From contig JAPPKP010000023.1 in NCBI GenBank assembly GCA_028819955.1, forward strand, positions 1 to 37,099: 37,099 nt of DNA, given 5' to 3'. The stretch's first letter is position 1. Each line of letters opens with the position of its first letter. Both the position numbers and the translations under genes were made by a program. This document shows positions 22,453-30,500 of the stretch, piece by piece. Source of the DNA: Rhodospirillaceae bacterium (lineage in GTDB: Bacteria; Pseudomonadota; Alphaproteobacteria; UBA828). Under the pieces are notes generated by a model. That model saw only the letters and a program-made list of their open reading frames with translations. It searched no databases and was not told where the DNA came from.

Positions 22453-22929
22453 GTGCGTCACGCGCTCAGTCTGTTCGTCGGCCTTTACGGGCTCTGGCTC
22501 GCACTGTCCGGTCATTACACGCCCTTTCTGCTCGCCATTGGCGCCGCCTGCACGGCGTTCGTGGTGGCGGTGGCGTTGCGCATGGACGTGGTGGACCACG
22601 AGGGGCACCCCATCCATCTCGGCTATCGCATCCCTCTCTACTTGTGCTGGCTGACGATCCAGATTCTGCTCTCGGCGCTGACGGTCACCCGCATCGTGCT
22701 GTCGCCCCGCCTGCGCATCGACCCGGTGCTGGAAACCGTGCCGTCCAGCCAGAAGTCGGACCTCGGCAAGGTGATCTACGCTAACTCCATCACGCTCACG
22801 CCCGGCACGCTCACAACGTCGGTGACGGCCGACGGCCTCGAGGTCCACGCGCTCACCCGGCACGGCATGGATGAGCTGAAGGAGGGCGGCATGGACCGGC
22901 GCGTCACGGCGGCGGAGGGCGAGTCATGA
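22453..22929 (+). CDS. mrpE: Mrp/Mnh-type cation:proton antiporter subunit E
   Basis: This small membrane subunit of the Mrp antiporter complex is homologous to MbhA of membrane-bound hydrogenases. The 158-residue product begins with a hydrophobic pair (about 3-40), then a further membrane segment around RIPLYLCWLTIQILLSALTVTRI. The soluble C-terminal part has the family signature YANSITLTPGT followed by VHAL. GTG 22453 was chosen for its upstream GAGGGA and because residues further upstream are not hydrophobic. The stop overlaps mrpF in ATGA. It is the first gene of the operon. Confidence 0.9.
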   Translation: MRHALSLFVGLYGLWLALSGHYTPFLLAIGAACTAFVVAVALRMDVVDHEGHPIHLGYRIPLYLCWLTIQILLSALTVTRIVLSPRLRIDPVLETVPSSQKSDLGKVIYANSITLTPGTLTTSVTADGLEVHALTRHGMDELKEGGMDRRVTAAEGES

Positions 22930-23228
22930 TGTCTCTTGCCGCCGTTGCCGCGCTCGTGGTGACCGTCCTCCTCGCGCTGATCCGCGCGTACCTGGGGCCC
23001 ACGGTGTACGACCGGGTGGTCGCTGTTAACGCGATCGGCACCATGACCGTGCTGCTGATCGCGGCCGTGGGCTTCCTCATGGGCCGGCCGGAGTTTCTGG
23101 ACATCGCGCTGGTCTACGCGCTCATCAACTTCATCGGCACCATCGCGGTGCTGCGCCACATCAAGCGCAGGCGCGCGCGTGACGCGGAGGAAGCGGAGCG
23201 CGCAGAGAGCGCGGAGGGCGCGCCGTGA
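22926..23228 (+). CDS. mrpF: Mrp/Mnh-type antiporter subunit F
   Basis: A 100-residue protein with three membrane segments and the MrpF signature RAYLGPTVYDRVVAVNAIGT (about 21-40). DIALVYALINFIGTIAVLR follows before a charged, Glu/Arg/Ala-rich tail of about 22 residues. It is homologous to MbhB. Two adjacent ATGs (22926 and 22929) are possible. Both ends overlap neighbours by 4 bp (ATGA, GTGA), as expected for subunits made in fixed ratio. Confidence 0.93.
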   Translation: MMSLAAVAALVVTVLLALIRAYLGPTVYDRVVAVNAIGTMTVLLIAAVGFLMGRPEFLDIALVYALINFIGTIAVLRHIKRRRARDAEEAERAESAEGAP

Positions 23229-23542
23229 TCGTCGATATCCTGAGCTGGATCAGCATTGGCATCGGCGCGGCGTTCATCCTGGTCGGTGGCCTCGGGCTGG
23301 TCCGCATGCCGGACGTCTTCACGCGGCTCCATGCGTCGAGCGTCGCCGACACCGCCGGCGCGGGCTTCATCCTGCTCGGGTTCATGTTTCAGGCCGGCCT
23401 CTCGCTCAACGCGCTCAAGCTCGTGCTGATCTTCGTGTTCCTGGTGTTCACCGCGCCGACCGCCTCCCATGCGCTGGCCCACGCGGCGCTGCTGGACGGA
23501 ATCCGGCCGTGGGCCCGGAAGCCCAAGGACCCCGCGCCATAG
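23225..23542 (+). CDS. mrpG: Mrp/Mnh-type antiporter subunit G
   Basis: A 105-residue protein with three membrane segments and the PhaG/MnhG signature LGLVRMPDVFTRLHASSVADTAG (about 24-46), ending in a short Pro/Lys tail. It is homologous to MbhC. The GTG start overlaps the mrpF stop in GTGA. Its TAG stop (23540-23542) lies inside an ATAG where the next frame could begin with a non-standard codon; see the next gene. Confidence 0.93.
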   Translation: MIVDILSWISIGIGAAFILVGGLGLVRMPDVFTRLHASSVADTAGAGFILLGFMFQAGLSLNALKLVLIFVFLVFTAPTASHALAHAALLDGIRPWARKPKDPAP

Positions 23543-24111
23543 ATATCTACGTCGATATTCTGCTCCTGGTCCTGCTGGTCGCAGCCGCGCTCGTCGTGGT
23601 CACGCTGCGCAACCTGCTCGCAGCGGCGCTCGTGCTCGGCATCTACAGCTTGGTCATGGCCGCCCTCTGGGTGGTGCTCGACGCCGTCGACGTGGCGTTT
23701 ACCGAGGCCGCCGTCGGCGCCGGTGTGACCACCGTGTTCATGCTGCTGGCCATCGCCGCTACCGGCCGACACGAGAGGATCGCGCATCGCAGGCCGTGGC
23801 TGCCGATTCTGGCCTCGCTCGCGGTGGGCGGGCTGTTGATCTACGGCACGCTCGATCTGCCGGCTTTTGGCGACCCCGAGGCGCCGGCGCAGCAGCACGT
23901 AGGGCCTCACTACATCGAGCATGGCGAGGCGGAGACCGGCGTGCCCAACATCGTCACCGCGGTGCTGGCCTCCTACCGGGGCTTCGACACGCTGGGCGAG
24001 GTCACGGTGATCTTCACCGCCGGCATCGGCGTCCTGCTGATGTTGGGCATCACGCGCCGCCGCCGGCGCGCGGGCGTGGCCGATGACGCCGACACGAGGG
24101 AGCGCGAATGA
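23509..24111 (+). CDS. DUF4040/MbhD-MbhE-like subunit (equivalent of the MrpA C-terminus)
   Basis: A polytopic membrane protein of about 190-200 residues. The first half (LRNLLAAALVLGIYSLVMAALWVVLDAVDVAFTEAAVGAG, with acidic residues typical of this segment) matches the DUF4040/MbhD domain. The second half, with GVPNIVTAVLASYRGFDTLGEVTVIFTAGIG, matches the MbhE-like domain. In ordinary Mrp systems both are fused to the C-terminus of MrpA; here they are a separate gene, as in membrane-bound hydrogenase clusters. No ATG is near the beginning. GTG 23509 is the best standard start and overlaps mrpG by 34 bp. An ATA at 23539 would reproduce the 4-bp overlap seen at the other junctions. Confidence 0.85.
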   Translation: MGPEAQGPRAIDIYVDILLLVLLVAAALVVVTLRNLLAAALVLGIYSLVMAALWVVLDAVDVAFTEAAVGAGVTTVFMLLAIAATGRHERIAHRRPWLPILASLAVGGLLIYGTLDLPAFGDPEAPAQQHVGPHYIEHGEAETGVPNIVTAVLASYRGFDTLGEVTVIFTAGIGVLLMLGITRRRRRAGVADDADTRERE

Positions 24112-24521
24112 CCGAGCATCTGGTCCTGCGCGTGGTCTCGAAGCTGCTGATCCCGCCGATCCTGCTGTTCGCCCTCTACGTCCAGATGCATGGCGACTAC
24201 GGGCCGGGCGGCGGCTTTCAGGCCGGTGTGATCTTCGCCTCGGGTCTCATCCTCTACGGTCTCGTCTTTGGGACGGAGGCGGTGCGCAGCGTGGCGCCGC
24301 CGCGTCTGCTGACGGTCCTCGCCTGCCTCGGGGTGCTGCTCTACGCGGGCGTCGGTGTCGCCAGCATGATCGGCGGCGGCGGCTTCCTGGAATACGGCGC
24401 GCTCTCCGCCGACGCCACCCACGGCAACCACGTCGGGATCATCATCATCGAGATCGGCGTCGGCATCGCGGTCGCCTCCGTGATGACCATCGTCTTCTGC
24501 GCTCTGGCCGAGTGGCGCTGA
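24108..24521 (+). CDS. mrpB: Mrp/Mnh-type antiporter subunit B
   Basis: A 137-residue MnhB-domain protein with four membrane segments. Family markers are the N-terminal LLIPPILLFALYVQMHGDYGPGGGFQAG (His in HGDYGPGGGF) and the later GGGGFLEYG and HVGIIIIEIGVGIAVAS. It is homologous to MbhF. ATG 24108 overlaps the preceding stop in ATGA, and mrpC begins one base after its TGA. Confidence 0.94.
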   Translation: MTEHLVLRVVSKLLIPPILLFALYVQMHGDYGPGGGFQAGVIFASGLILYGLVFGTEAVRSVAPPRLLTVLACLGVLLYAGVGVASMIGGGGFLEYGALSADATHGNHVGIIIIEIGVGIAVASVMTIVFCALAEWR

Positions 24522-24522
24522 G

Positions 24523-24873
24523 GTGGAGGCCCTCGCACACGTCAACTATTGGGCCGCGATCGTGCTGGCGATGATCGGGCTCTACGCCGTCATTGCGCCC
24601 TCCAACCTGATCAAGAAGCTGATCGGTCTCGGCATCTTCCAGACCGCGATCTTTCTGATCTACATCACGGCGGGGAAGGTCGAGGGCGGCACCGCGCCGA
24701 TCATCGATGCCGCCTACGGGGTCTACTCCAACCCGCTTCCCCACGTGCTGATCCTGACCGCGATCGTCGTGGCCGTCTCGACTCTCGCGGTCGGGCTCGC
24801 GCTCACCGTGGCGATCAAGCGCGACTACGGGACCGTCGAAGAGGACGAGATCGACGAGCAGGATCGGCGATGA
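24523..24873 (+). CDS. mrpC: Mrp/Mnh-type antiporter subunit C
   Basis: A 116-residue NuoK-like subunit with three membrane segments. It carries NLIKKLIGLGIFQTAIFLIYI (about 27-47) and the typical NPLPHVLILTAIVVAVSTLAVGLALTVAI, then a very acidic tail (EEDEIDEQ). It is homologous to MbhG and to NuoK of complex I. GTG 24523 with GAGG overlapping the previous stop is the only sensible start. The end overlaps mrpD in ATGA. Confidence 0.94.
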   Translation: MEALAHVNYWAAIVLAMIGLYAVIAPSNLIKKLIGLGIFQTAIFLIYITAGKVEGGTAPIIDAAYGVYSNPLPHVLILTAIVVAVSTLAVGLALTVAIKRDYGTVEEDEIDEQDRR

Positions 24874-26351
24874 TCGCGACTCATCTGCCGGTGCTCCAGG
24901 TGGCGGTGCCGCTGATCGCGGCGCCGGTCTGCGTGCTGCTGCGGCGCGGCAACTACGCCTGGGCCTTCACCACCGTCGTCTGCTGGGGCCTGCTCGCCAT
25001 CGCGGCGCTGCTGCTCGACCAGGTGATGAGCGGCGGCGCGATCTCCTATCGCCTCGGCGGCTGGGCACCCCCCATCGGCATCGAGTACCGGCTGGACGGC
25101 GTCAACGCCTTCGTCCTGCTGATCATCGCCGGCACCGCCGCGCTGATGATGCCCTATGCGAAGGCGAGCGTAGAGCGGGAGGTCCGGCCCGAGCGGCAAC
25201 ATCTTTTTTACGCGATATTCCTGCTCGCGCTCACCGGCCTGCTCGGGATCACTGCGACGGGCGACGTCTTCAACATCTACGTCTTTCTCGAAATCTCGTC
25301 GCTCGCAAGCTACGTGCTCATCGCGCAAGGGAAGCGCAGGCAGGCGCTCACGGCCTCCTACCAATACCTCATCATCGGCACGATCGGCGCTTCGCTGATC
25401 CTGGTGGGGATCGGCTTCCTCTACGCCAAGACCGGAACCCTCAACATCGCGGACCTTTCTGTGCGCGTGCCGGCCCTCGGCGAGACCCCGGCGATACTCG
25501 CGGCCTTCGCCTTCATCACCGTGGGCGTGCTGATCAAGCTCGCGCTCTTCCCCTTCCACATGTGGCTACCCAACGCCTACGCCTACGCGCCCTCGATGGT
25601 CAGCGCCTTCCTCGCCGCGACCGCGACCAAGGTCGGCGCCTACATGCTGCTCCGCTTCGTCTTCACCGTGTTCGGCGTCCATTTCGCCTTCGAGACCCTG
25701 CCGCTCACGGAGATTCTGCTCGCGATCTCGCTCATCGCCGTGCTCGCGGGCTCGCTCGTCGCGGTCTTCCAGAGCGACCTGAAGCGCCTGCTGGCGTTCT
25801 CCAGCGTGGGGCAGATCGGCTATCTCGGCGTCGGCATCGGGCTCGCCTCGGTGACGGGCGTGACCGGCGCGCTTGTGCACATCTTCAACCACGCGCTGAT
25901 GAAGGGCGGGCTCTTCCTCGCTGCCGGCACCATCGCCTACCGCCTGGGCGCGACCGATCTGAGCGCCCTGCACGGGCTCGGCCGGCGCATGCCCTTCACC
26001 ATGGCGGCGGTCGTGATCGGCGGCCTCGGTCTGGTCGGCGTCCCCATCACCTCCGGCTTCGTGAGCAAGTGGTATCTGGTGCAGGCAGCCTTCGAGCAGG
26101 ATCTCTGGCCGGTGGCGCTCTTCGTGCTCGCCGGCTCACTCATCGCGCTGGCCTACGTGGGCCGTGTGATCGAGGCGGCGTACTTCCGCGCAGCCCCGCC
26201 CGATAGCGAGCCGGTGCGCGAGGCGCCCTGGCCCATGCAGCTCTCGACCTGGGCCCTGATCGCGGGCTCGGTCTATTTCGGGCTCCACACCGATCTCACC
26301 GTCGGCATCGCCGAGCGCGCGGCGACGGTGCTGCTGGGCGGCGCGCCATGA
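24870..26351 (+). CDS. mrpD: Mrp/Mnh-type antiporter subunit D
   Basis: A 493-residue, roughly 14-segment proton-translocating subunit of the NuoL/M/N superfamily and homologous to MbhH. The residues of the conserved charge chain are visible: Glu141 in FLEISSLASY, Lys223 and His230 in LIKLALFPFHMWLPNAY, and Lys254 in TATKVGAY. The block GALVHIFNHALMKGGLFLAAG is typical of MrpD. ATG 24870 overlaps mrpC by 4 bp; the frame is open further upstream only as a shadow of mrpC. The end overlaps the next subunit in ATGA. Confidence 0.95.
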   Translation: MIATHLPVLQVAVPLIAAPVCVLLRRGNYAWAFTTVVCWGLLAIAALLLDQVMSGGAISYRLGGWAPPIGIEYRLDGVNAFVLLIIAGTAALMMPYAKASVEREVRPERQHLFYAIFLLALTGLLGITATGDVFNIYVFLEISSLASYVLIAQGKRRQALTASYQYLIIGTIGASLILVGIGFLYAKTGTLNIADLSVRVPALGETPAILAAFAFITVGVLIKLALFPFHMWLPNAYAYAPSMVSAFLAATATKVGAYMLLRFVFTVFGVHFAFETLPLTEILLAISLIAVLAGSLVAVFQSDLKRLLAFSSVGQIGYLGVGIGLASVTGVTGALVHIFNHALMKGGLFLAAGTIAYRLGATDLSALHGLGRRMPFTMAAVVIGGLGLVGVPITSGFVSKWYLVQAAFEQDLWPVALFVLAGSLIALAYVGRVIEAAYFRAAPPDSEPVREAPWPMQLSTWALIAGSVYFGLHTDLTVGIAERAATVLLGGAP

Positions 26352-27811
26352 GCCACGCCGCGCAAATCCTGGCCGCGCTCGCCGTGCCGATCGCAGGCGC
26401 GTTCCTGATCTGGGCGACCGCGCGCCGGCCTGTGCTGCAGGAGGCGGTCTCGGTCGTCACCGCCGTCGCGCTCTTCGGCTTGGTCCTCTCGCTTGCGCCG
26501 ACGGTCGCGGCCGGCGAAGTGCCCCGGATCGCGCTCTTCGACATCGTGGCGGGACTCCCCATCGCCTTCGCGCTCGAACCGCTCGGCATGTTGTTCGCAC
26601 TGATCGCGTCCTTCCTCTGGATCGCGACGACCGTCTATTCCATCGGCTACGTCCGCGCCAACGACGAGGGCCAACGCACCCGCTACTACATCTGCTTCGC
26701 GGCCGCGCTCGCCAGCGCCATCGGCGTCGCCTTCGCCGGCAACATGTTCACGCTCTTCCTCTTCTACGAGGCGCTGACGCTTTCCACCTATCCGCTGGTG
26801 ACCCACAGCGGAACCGACGAAGCCCGGCGCGCAGGCAGGACCTACCTCGGCATCCTGCTGTCGACCTCGATCGTGCTGCAGCTCTTCGCCATCCTCTGGA
26901 CCTGGGTGGAGGCCGGCACGCTCGATTTCCGGATGGGCGGGATCCTCGCCGGCGCGGTCAGCGAGCGTACCGCCGCCGTGCTGCTGGTGCTCTACATGTT
27001 CGGCATCGGCAAGGCGGCGCTCATGCCGCTCCACGCCTGGTTGCCCGCTGCGATGGTGGCGCCCACGCCGGTAAGCGCGCTCCTGCACGCAGTCGCCGTG
27101 GTCAAGGCCGGCGTGTTCACGGTGCTCAAGGTTCTGGTGTACATCTTCGGCATCGATTTCCTGCGCCAGATGGCGGGGAGCGAATGGCTGATCGCGGTCG
27201 CGGCTGCGACCATCGTCATCGCCTCGCTGATCGCTCTGCGCCAGGACGACCTGAAGCGCCGCCTCGCCTATTCGACCGTGAGCCAGCTTTCCTACGTGGT
27301 GCTGGGGGGCGCGCTCGCCACCAGCGCGGGCGTCGTGGGCGGCGCCATGCACATCGCGACCCACGCCTTCGGCAAGATCACGCTCTTCTTCTGCGCGGGC
27401 GCGATCTACACCGCAGCCCACAAGCGGCTGGTGAGCGAGCTCGACGGCATCGGCTACCGCATGCCCGTCACCATGGGGGCCTTCGCCGTGGGCGCGCTCG
27501 GCCTGATCGGGCTGCCGCCCTTCGCGGCACTCTGGAGCAAGTGGTACCTGGTGGCAGGCGCCGACGACGGCAGCCAGATCGCGGTGATCGCTGTACTGCT
27601 CGCAAGCTCCTTGCTGAACGCGCTCTACTTCGTGCCGATTCTCGTGCGCGCCTTCTTCCCGGCCTCCGGTATGCCGGTGGCGGCCGGCCGCGCCGAGGCG
27701 CCCTGGCCGATTCTCGCGGCGACCTTGGTGGCGGCGCTCGGCACGGCCGCGCTCTTCTTCTACCCGCAGGCCCTGCTCAGGCTCGTGGAGCCGCTTGGGG
27801 CTGTCCCGTAA
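26348..27811 (+). CDS. Second antiporter-like subunit (NuoM/MrpD family)
   Basis: A 487-residue polytopic protein of the NuoL/M/N superfamily. Charge-chain residues are Glu141 (LFYEALTLSTYP), Lys222 and His229 (IGKAALMPLHAWLP), His247 and Lys253 (LLHAVAVVKAG). The SEW/DDLKRRLAYSTVSQLSYV segment and HIATHAFGKITLFFCAG follow the NuoM/MrpD pattern. It is a distant paralogue of the preceding subunit rather than a recent copy. It lacks the fused C-terminal domains of MrpA but could fill the MrpA-N position in the complex (inference). It overlaps mrpD by 4 bp and ends 9 bp before the small membrane protein gene. Confidence 0.93.
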   Translation: MSHAAQILAALAVPIAGAFLIWATARRPVLQEAVSVVTAVALFGLVLSLAPTVAAGEVPRIALFDIVAGLPIAFALEPLGMLFALIASFLWIATTVYSIGYVRANDEGQRTRYYICFAAALASAIGVAFAGNMFTLFLFYEALTLSTYPLVTHSGTDEARRAGRTYLGILLSTSIVLQLFAILWTWVEAGTLDFRMGGILAGAVSERTAAVLLVLYMFGIGKAALMPLHAWLPAAMVAPTPVSALLHAVAVVKAGVFTVLKVLVYIFGIDFLRQMAGSEWLIAVAAATIVIASLIALRQDDLKRRLAYSTVSQLSYVVLGGALATSAGVVGGAMHIATHAFGKITLFFCAGAIYTAAHKRLVSELDGIGYRMPVTMGAFAVGALGLIGLPPFAALWSKWYLVAGADDGSQIAVIAVLLASSLLNALYFVPILVRAFFPASGMPVAAGRAEAPWPILAATLVAALGTAALFFYPQALLRLVEPLGAVP

Positions 27812-27820
27812 GGCATTGCC

Positions 27821-28063
27821 ATGAAGAAGAAATACTGGCTCGACGAACGCCGCAACGTGATGCGGCTCATCTGGGTCTTCGCGGCCCTCTGCGTCGGCGT
27901 GCTGGTGATCGACGCCGGCTTCCACCGGCACGAGGAGTTCTTCTGGGAGGGCTGGTTCGGCTTCTACGGGTTCTTCGGCTTCATCGCCTGCGTCGTGCTG
28001 GTGCTCGCCGCGAAGGAGCTGCGCCGGCTCGTGATGCGACGCGAGGACCACTATGACGAGTAG
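27821..28063 (+). CDS. Small membrane protein within the antiporter operon (80 residues)
   Basis: The product has a basic N-terminus (MKKKYWLDERRN) and two membrane segments (about 15-33 and 46-65) joined by an aromatic, acidic loop (HRHEEFFWEGWFGFYGFFGF). It ends in a charged tail (RREDHYDE). AAGG at the preceding stop serves as ribosome-binding site 7 bases before ATG. No family is recognised. Its position between two antiporter subunits, with an 11-bp overlap to the third, suggests a small structural subunit of the complex. Confidence 0.8.
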   Translation: MKKKYWLDERRNVMRLIWVFAALCVGVLVIDAGFHRHEEFFWEGWFGFYGFFGFIACVVLVLAAKELRRLVMRREDHYDE

Positions 28064-29747
28064 TATCCCTCCCGCCTTCGTCTTCCTCGTCGCAGCGGTG
28101 CTCGTCCTGCTGCTGCCGGGGGGCGTGCGCCGGCTGCTCCTGCCGGCCGTGCCATTGCTCGGCGGCATCAATCTCTGGTTCGTGTGGCAGGGCGGCGGCG
28201 CGCTCGAGGTCCCGTTGCTCGACACGCGGCTCACGCTGCTGCGCGCCGACTCGCTCAGCCTGCTTTTCGGCCTGCTCTTCCACATCGCGGCCTTTCTCGG
28301 CGCCATCTTCGCCCTCCACGTGCGTGACCGCCTGCAGCAGGCCGGCATGCTGCTCTACGCGGGCTCCGCGCTCGGCGCGGTCTTCGCCGGCGACCTCATC
28401 ACCCTGGTCATCTTCTGGGAAGGAGCGACGCTCGGCTCTGTGCTGCTGATCCTCGCCCGGCGCGAGCCGCGCGCGGTGCGCGCCGCCATGCGCTACCTGG
28501 TGTTCCAGCTCGTCTCCGGCCTCCTGCTGCTGGGCGGCGCGATCATCGTGATCGGCGACACCGGCTCCAGCACCTTCGGCCATATCGGGATCGGGAGCCT
28601 CGGCGGCGTGCTGATTTTCGTCGCCTTCGGCATCAAGTGCGGCTTCCCGCTGGTGCACACCTGGCTCACCGACGCATACCCTGAATCGACGCCGACCGGG
28701 ATGGTGTTCCTGAGCGCGTTCACCACCAAGCTCGCGGTCTATGCACTGGCCCGCGGCTATGCCGGCACCGAGGTGCTGATCCCCATCGGCACGGCGATGA
28801 CCGCGTTCCCCATCTTCTACGCGGTGATCGAGAACGACCTCCGCCGCGTGCTCGCCTACAGCATGATCAACCAGATCGGCTTCATGGTGGTGGGCATCGG
28901 CATCGGCACCTCGCTCGCCCTCAACGGGGCTGTCTCCCACGCCTTCAACGACGTGATCTTTAAGGGCCTGTTGCTGATGTCGATGGGGGCGGTGCTGCAC
29001 CAGACCGGCAAGATCAACGGTTCGGAGCTAGGCGGGCTCTACAAGTCGATGCCGCAGACGACCGGGCTCTGCATCGTGGGCGCGGCGTCGATCTCCGCTT
29101 TCCCGCTCTTCTCGGGCTTCGTCAGCAAGTCGATGGTGATGAGTGCCGCAGCGGCCGAGGGCTACTGGATCGTCTGGATTCTGCTGCTCTTCGCCTCCGC
29201 CGGCGTCTTCCACCACGCCGGCATCAAGATTCCCTACTTCGCCTTCTTCGCTCACGACAGCGGCATCCGCACCCGCGAGCCGCCGCTCAACATGCGCATC
29301 GCCATGGCGATGGCGGCGGTCCTCTGCATCGTCATCGGCTGTTATCCGGTGTGGCTCTATTCGCTTCTGCCCTACCCGGTGGACTACGTGCCCTACACCG
29401 GAAGCCACGTGCTGGTGCAGGTCCAGCTCCTCTTCTTCTCGGCTTTGGCCTTCGCCTTCCTCAACCTGGCGGGCCTCTATCCGCCCGAGCTTCGTTCGGC
29501 GAATATCGACAGCGACTGGCTCTACCGGCGCCTGGTGCCGGGCGTGGCCCGGCGCGTGGAAGGGGCGGCGGCCGCCCTTGCCGCGGTGTTCCGGGAGCAG
29601 TCCGCGCGCGGCCTCGATCGCCTGTTCTTCCTGATCGCGCAGCAGCATAGGCCGGGCGGGGTGCTGGCGCGGACCTGGCCGACCGGCGCCGCCGCGCTCT
29701 GGATCCTGGTCCTGCTTGGCGCCTGCCTGGTCATCTACTACGTTTAG
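28053..29747 (+). CDS. Third antiporter-like subunit with NuoL-like C-terminal extension
   Basis: A 564-residue member of the NuoL/M/N superfamily. Charge-chain residues are Glu123 (FWEGATLG), Lys195 and His202 (GIKCGFPLVHTWLTDAYPES) and Lys226 (TTKLAVYAL). After the core, the last 120 residues contain the NuoL/Hyf-like motif NIDSDWLYRR (about 484-493), an amphipathic helix, and a final membrane segment ending VIYYV. This recalls the lateral helix and terminal TM anchor of NuoL. The ATG overlaps the small membrane gene by 11 bp. CoxG begins 38 bp downstream. Confidence 0.93.
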   Translation: MTSSIPPAFVFLVAAVLVLLLPGGVRRLLLPAVPLLGGINLWFVWQGGGALEVPLLDTRLTLLRADSLSLLFGLLFHIAAFLGAIFALHVRDRLQQAGMLLYAGSALGAVFAGDLITLVIFWEGATLGSVLLILARREPRAVRAAMRYLVFQLVSGLLLLGGAIIVIGDTGSSTFGHIGIGSLGGVLIFVAFGIKCGFPLVHTWLTDAYPESTPTGMVFLSAFTTKLAVYALARGYAGTEVLIPIGTAMTAFPIFYAVIENDLRRVLAYSMINQIGFMVVGIGIGTSLALNGAVSHAFNDVIFKGLLLMSMGAVLHQTGKINGSELGGLYKSMPQTTGLCIVGAASISAFPLFSGFVSKSMVMSAAAAEGYWIVWILLLFASAGVFHHAGIKIPYFAFFAHDSGIRTREPPLNMRIAMAMAAVLCIVIGCYPVWLYSLLPYPVDYVPYTGSHVLVQVQLLFFSALAFAFLNLAGLYPPELRSANIDSDWLYRRLVPGVARRVEGAAAALAAVFREQSARGLDRLFFLIAQQHRPGGVLARTWPTGAAALWILVLLGACLVIYYV

Positions 29748-29762
29748 CGGCGCCGAGCGCCG
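29748..29762 (+). terminator. Short hairpin between the antiporter operon and coxG
   Basis: CGGCGC (29748-29753) and GCGCCG (29757-29762) pair around a 3-base loop immediately after the last antiporter stop codon. The stem is only 6 bp and there is no T-run, so it is at best an attenuator or processing site rather than a full terminator. Confidence 0.25.
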
Positions 29763-29785
29763 GCAGGGCAGGGGGCGACGCAGCC

Positions 29786-30493
29786 ATGAAGATGAACGGC
29801 GAGTTCCGGGTCCCGACCGATCGGGAAACGGTGTGGCGCGCGCTCAACGACCCCGCGGTTCTGAAGGAGTGCCTGCCCGGCTGTCAGGAAATCGAGAAGA
29901 CCTCCGACACCGAGATGACAGCGACGCTGGTCATCAAGGTCGGGCCAGTGAAGGCGACCTTCGCGGGCGGAGTCACACTCTCCGACATCGACCCGCCCAA
30001 CGGCTACACGCTTTCCGGCCAGGGGCAGGGGGGTGCCGCCGGCTTCGCCTCCGGTGAGGCCGAGGTCCGGCTGGTGGAGGAGGACGGCGCGACGCTCCTG
30101 CAGTACGAGTGCGACGCGAAGGTCGGCGGCAAGCTCGCGCAGATCGGCTCGCGCCTCATCGATTCCACCGCGAAGAAGCTCGCCAAGCAGTTCTTCGACA
30201 GCCTCGCCGAGAGGCTTGGCGGCGGAGAAGAGGCGGAGCCCGCCACCGAATCTCCGCCGGAAACCGAAGCCGTCGCGCCCCCAGAGGCCGCGCCGCCACC
30301 CGATCCCGCTCCGGCATCGACTGAGCCTGCCGCGTCACCCGCCGATGCCCCGGCGGAAGCCGCGCCGGATCAGGCTGCGGGGCCGCCGCTCCCACCGGCG
30401 GTGCAGCGCAAGGGCCTCCCCACCGCGGCCTGGGCGACGGCGGTGGTGGTCGTTGTGGTGGTGCTCATCCTCGTGTTCATCGGCGTGATCTGA
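29786..30493 (+). CDS. coxG: CoxG-type SRPBCC protein with C-terminal membrane anchor
   Basis: Residues 1-145 form the SRPBCC fold of the CO-dehydrogenase subunit G family: MNGEFRVPTDRETVWRALNDPAVLKECLPGC, followed by IGSRLIDSTAKKLAKQFFDSL. A Pro/Ala/Glu-rich linker of about 65 residues leads to a single C-terminal membrane helix (about 213-235, Val-rich). CoxG proteins anchor CO dehydrogenase and help pass electrons to membrane quinone; related ones serve other molybdenum hydroxylases. The gene heads the maturation cluster 30501-34660 and follows the antiporter operon by 38 bp on the same strand. No structural hydroxylase genes are in the window. Confidence 0.9.
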   Translation: MKMNGEFRVPTDRETVWRALNDPAVLKECLPGCQEIEKTSDTEMTATLVIKVGPVKATFAGGVTLSDIDPPNGYTLSGQGQGGAAGFASGEAEVRLVEEDGATLLQYECDAKVGGKLAQIGSRLIDSTAKKLAKQFFDSLAERLGGGEEAEPATESPPETEAVAPPEAAPPPDPAPASTEPAASPADAPAEAAPDQAAGPPLPPAVQRKGLPTAAWATAVVVVVVVLILVFIGVI

Positions 30494-30500
30494 GCCGCGC

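Noticed and set aside
26273..28348. 691-codon open frame antisense to the antiporter genes
   Set aside because: The product is soluble, His/Glu/Arg-rich and without domains, opposite clear membrane proteins; codon-bias shadow.
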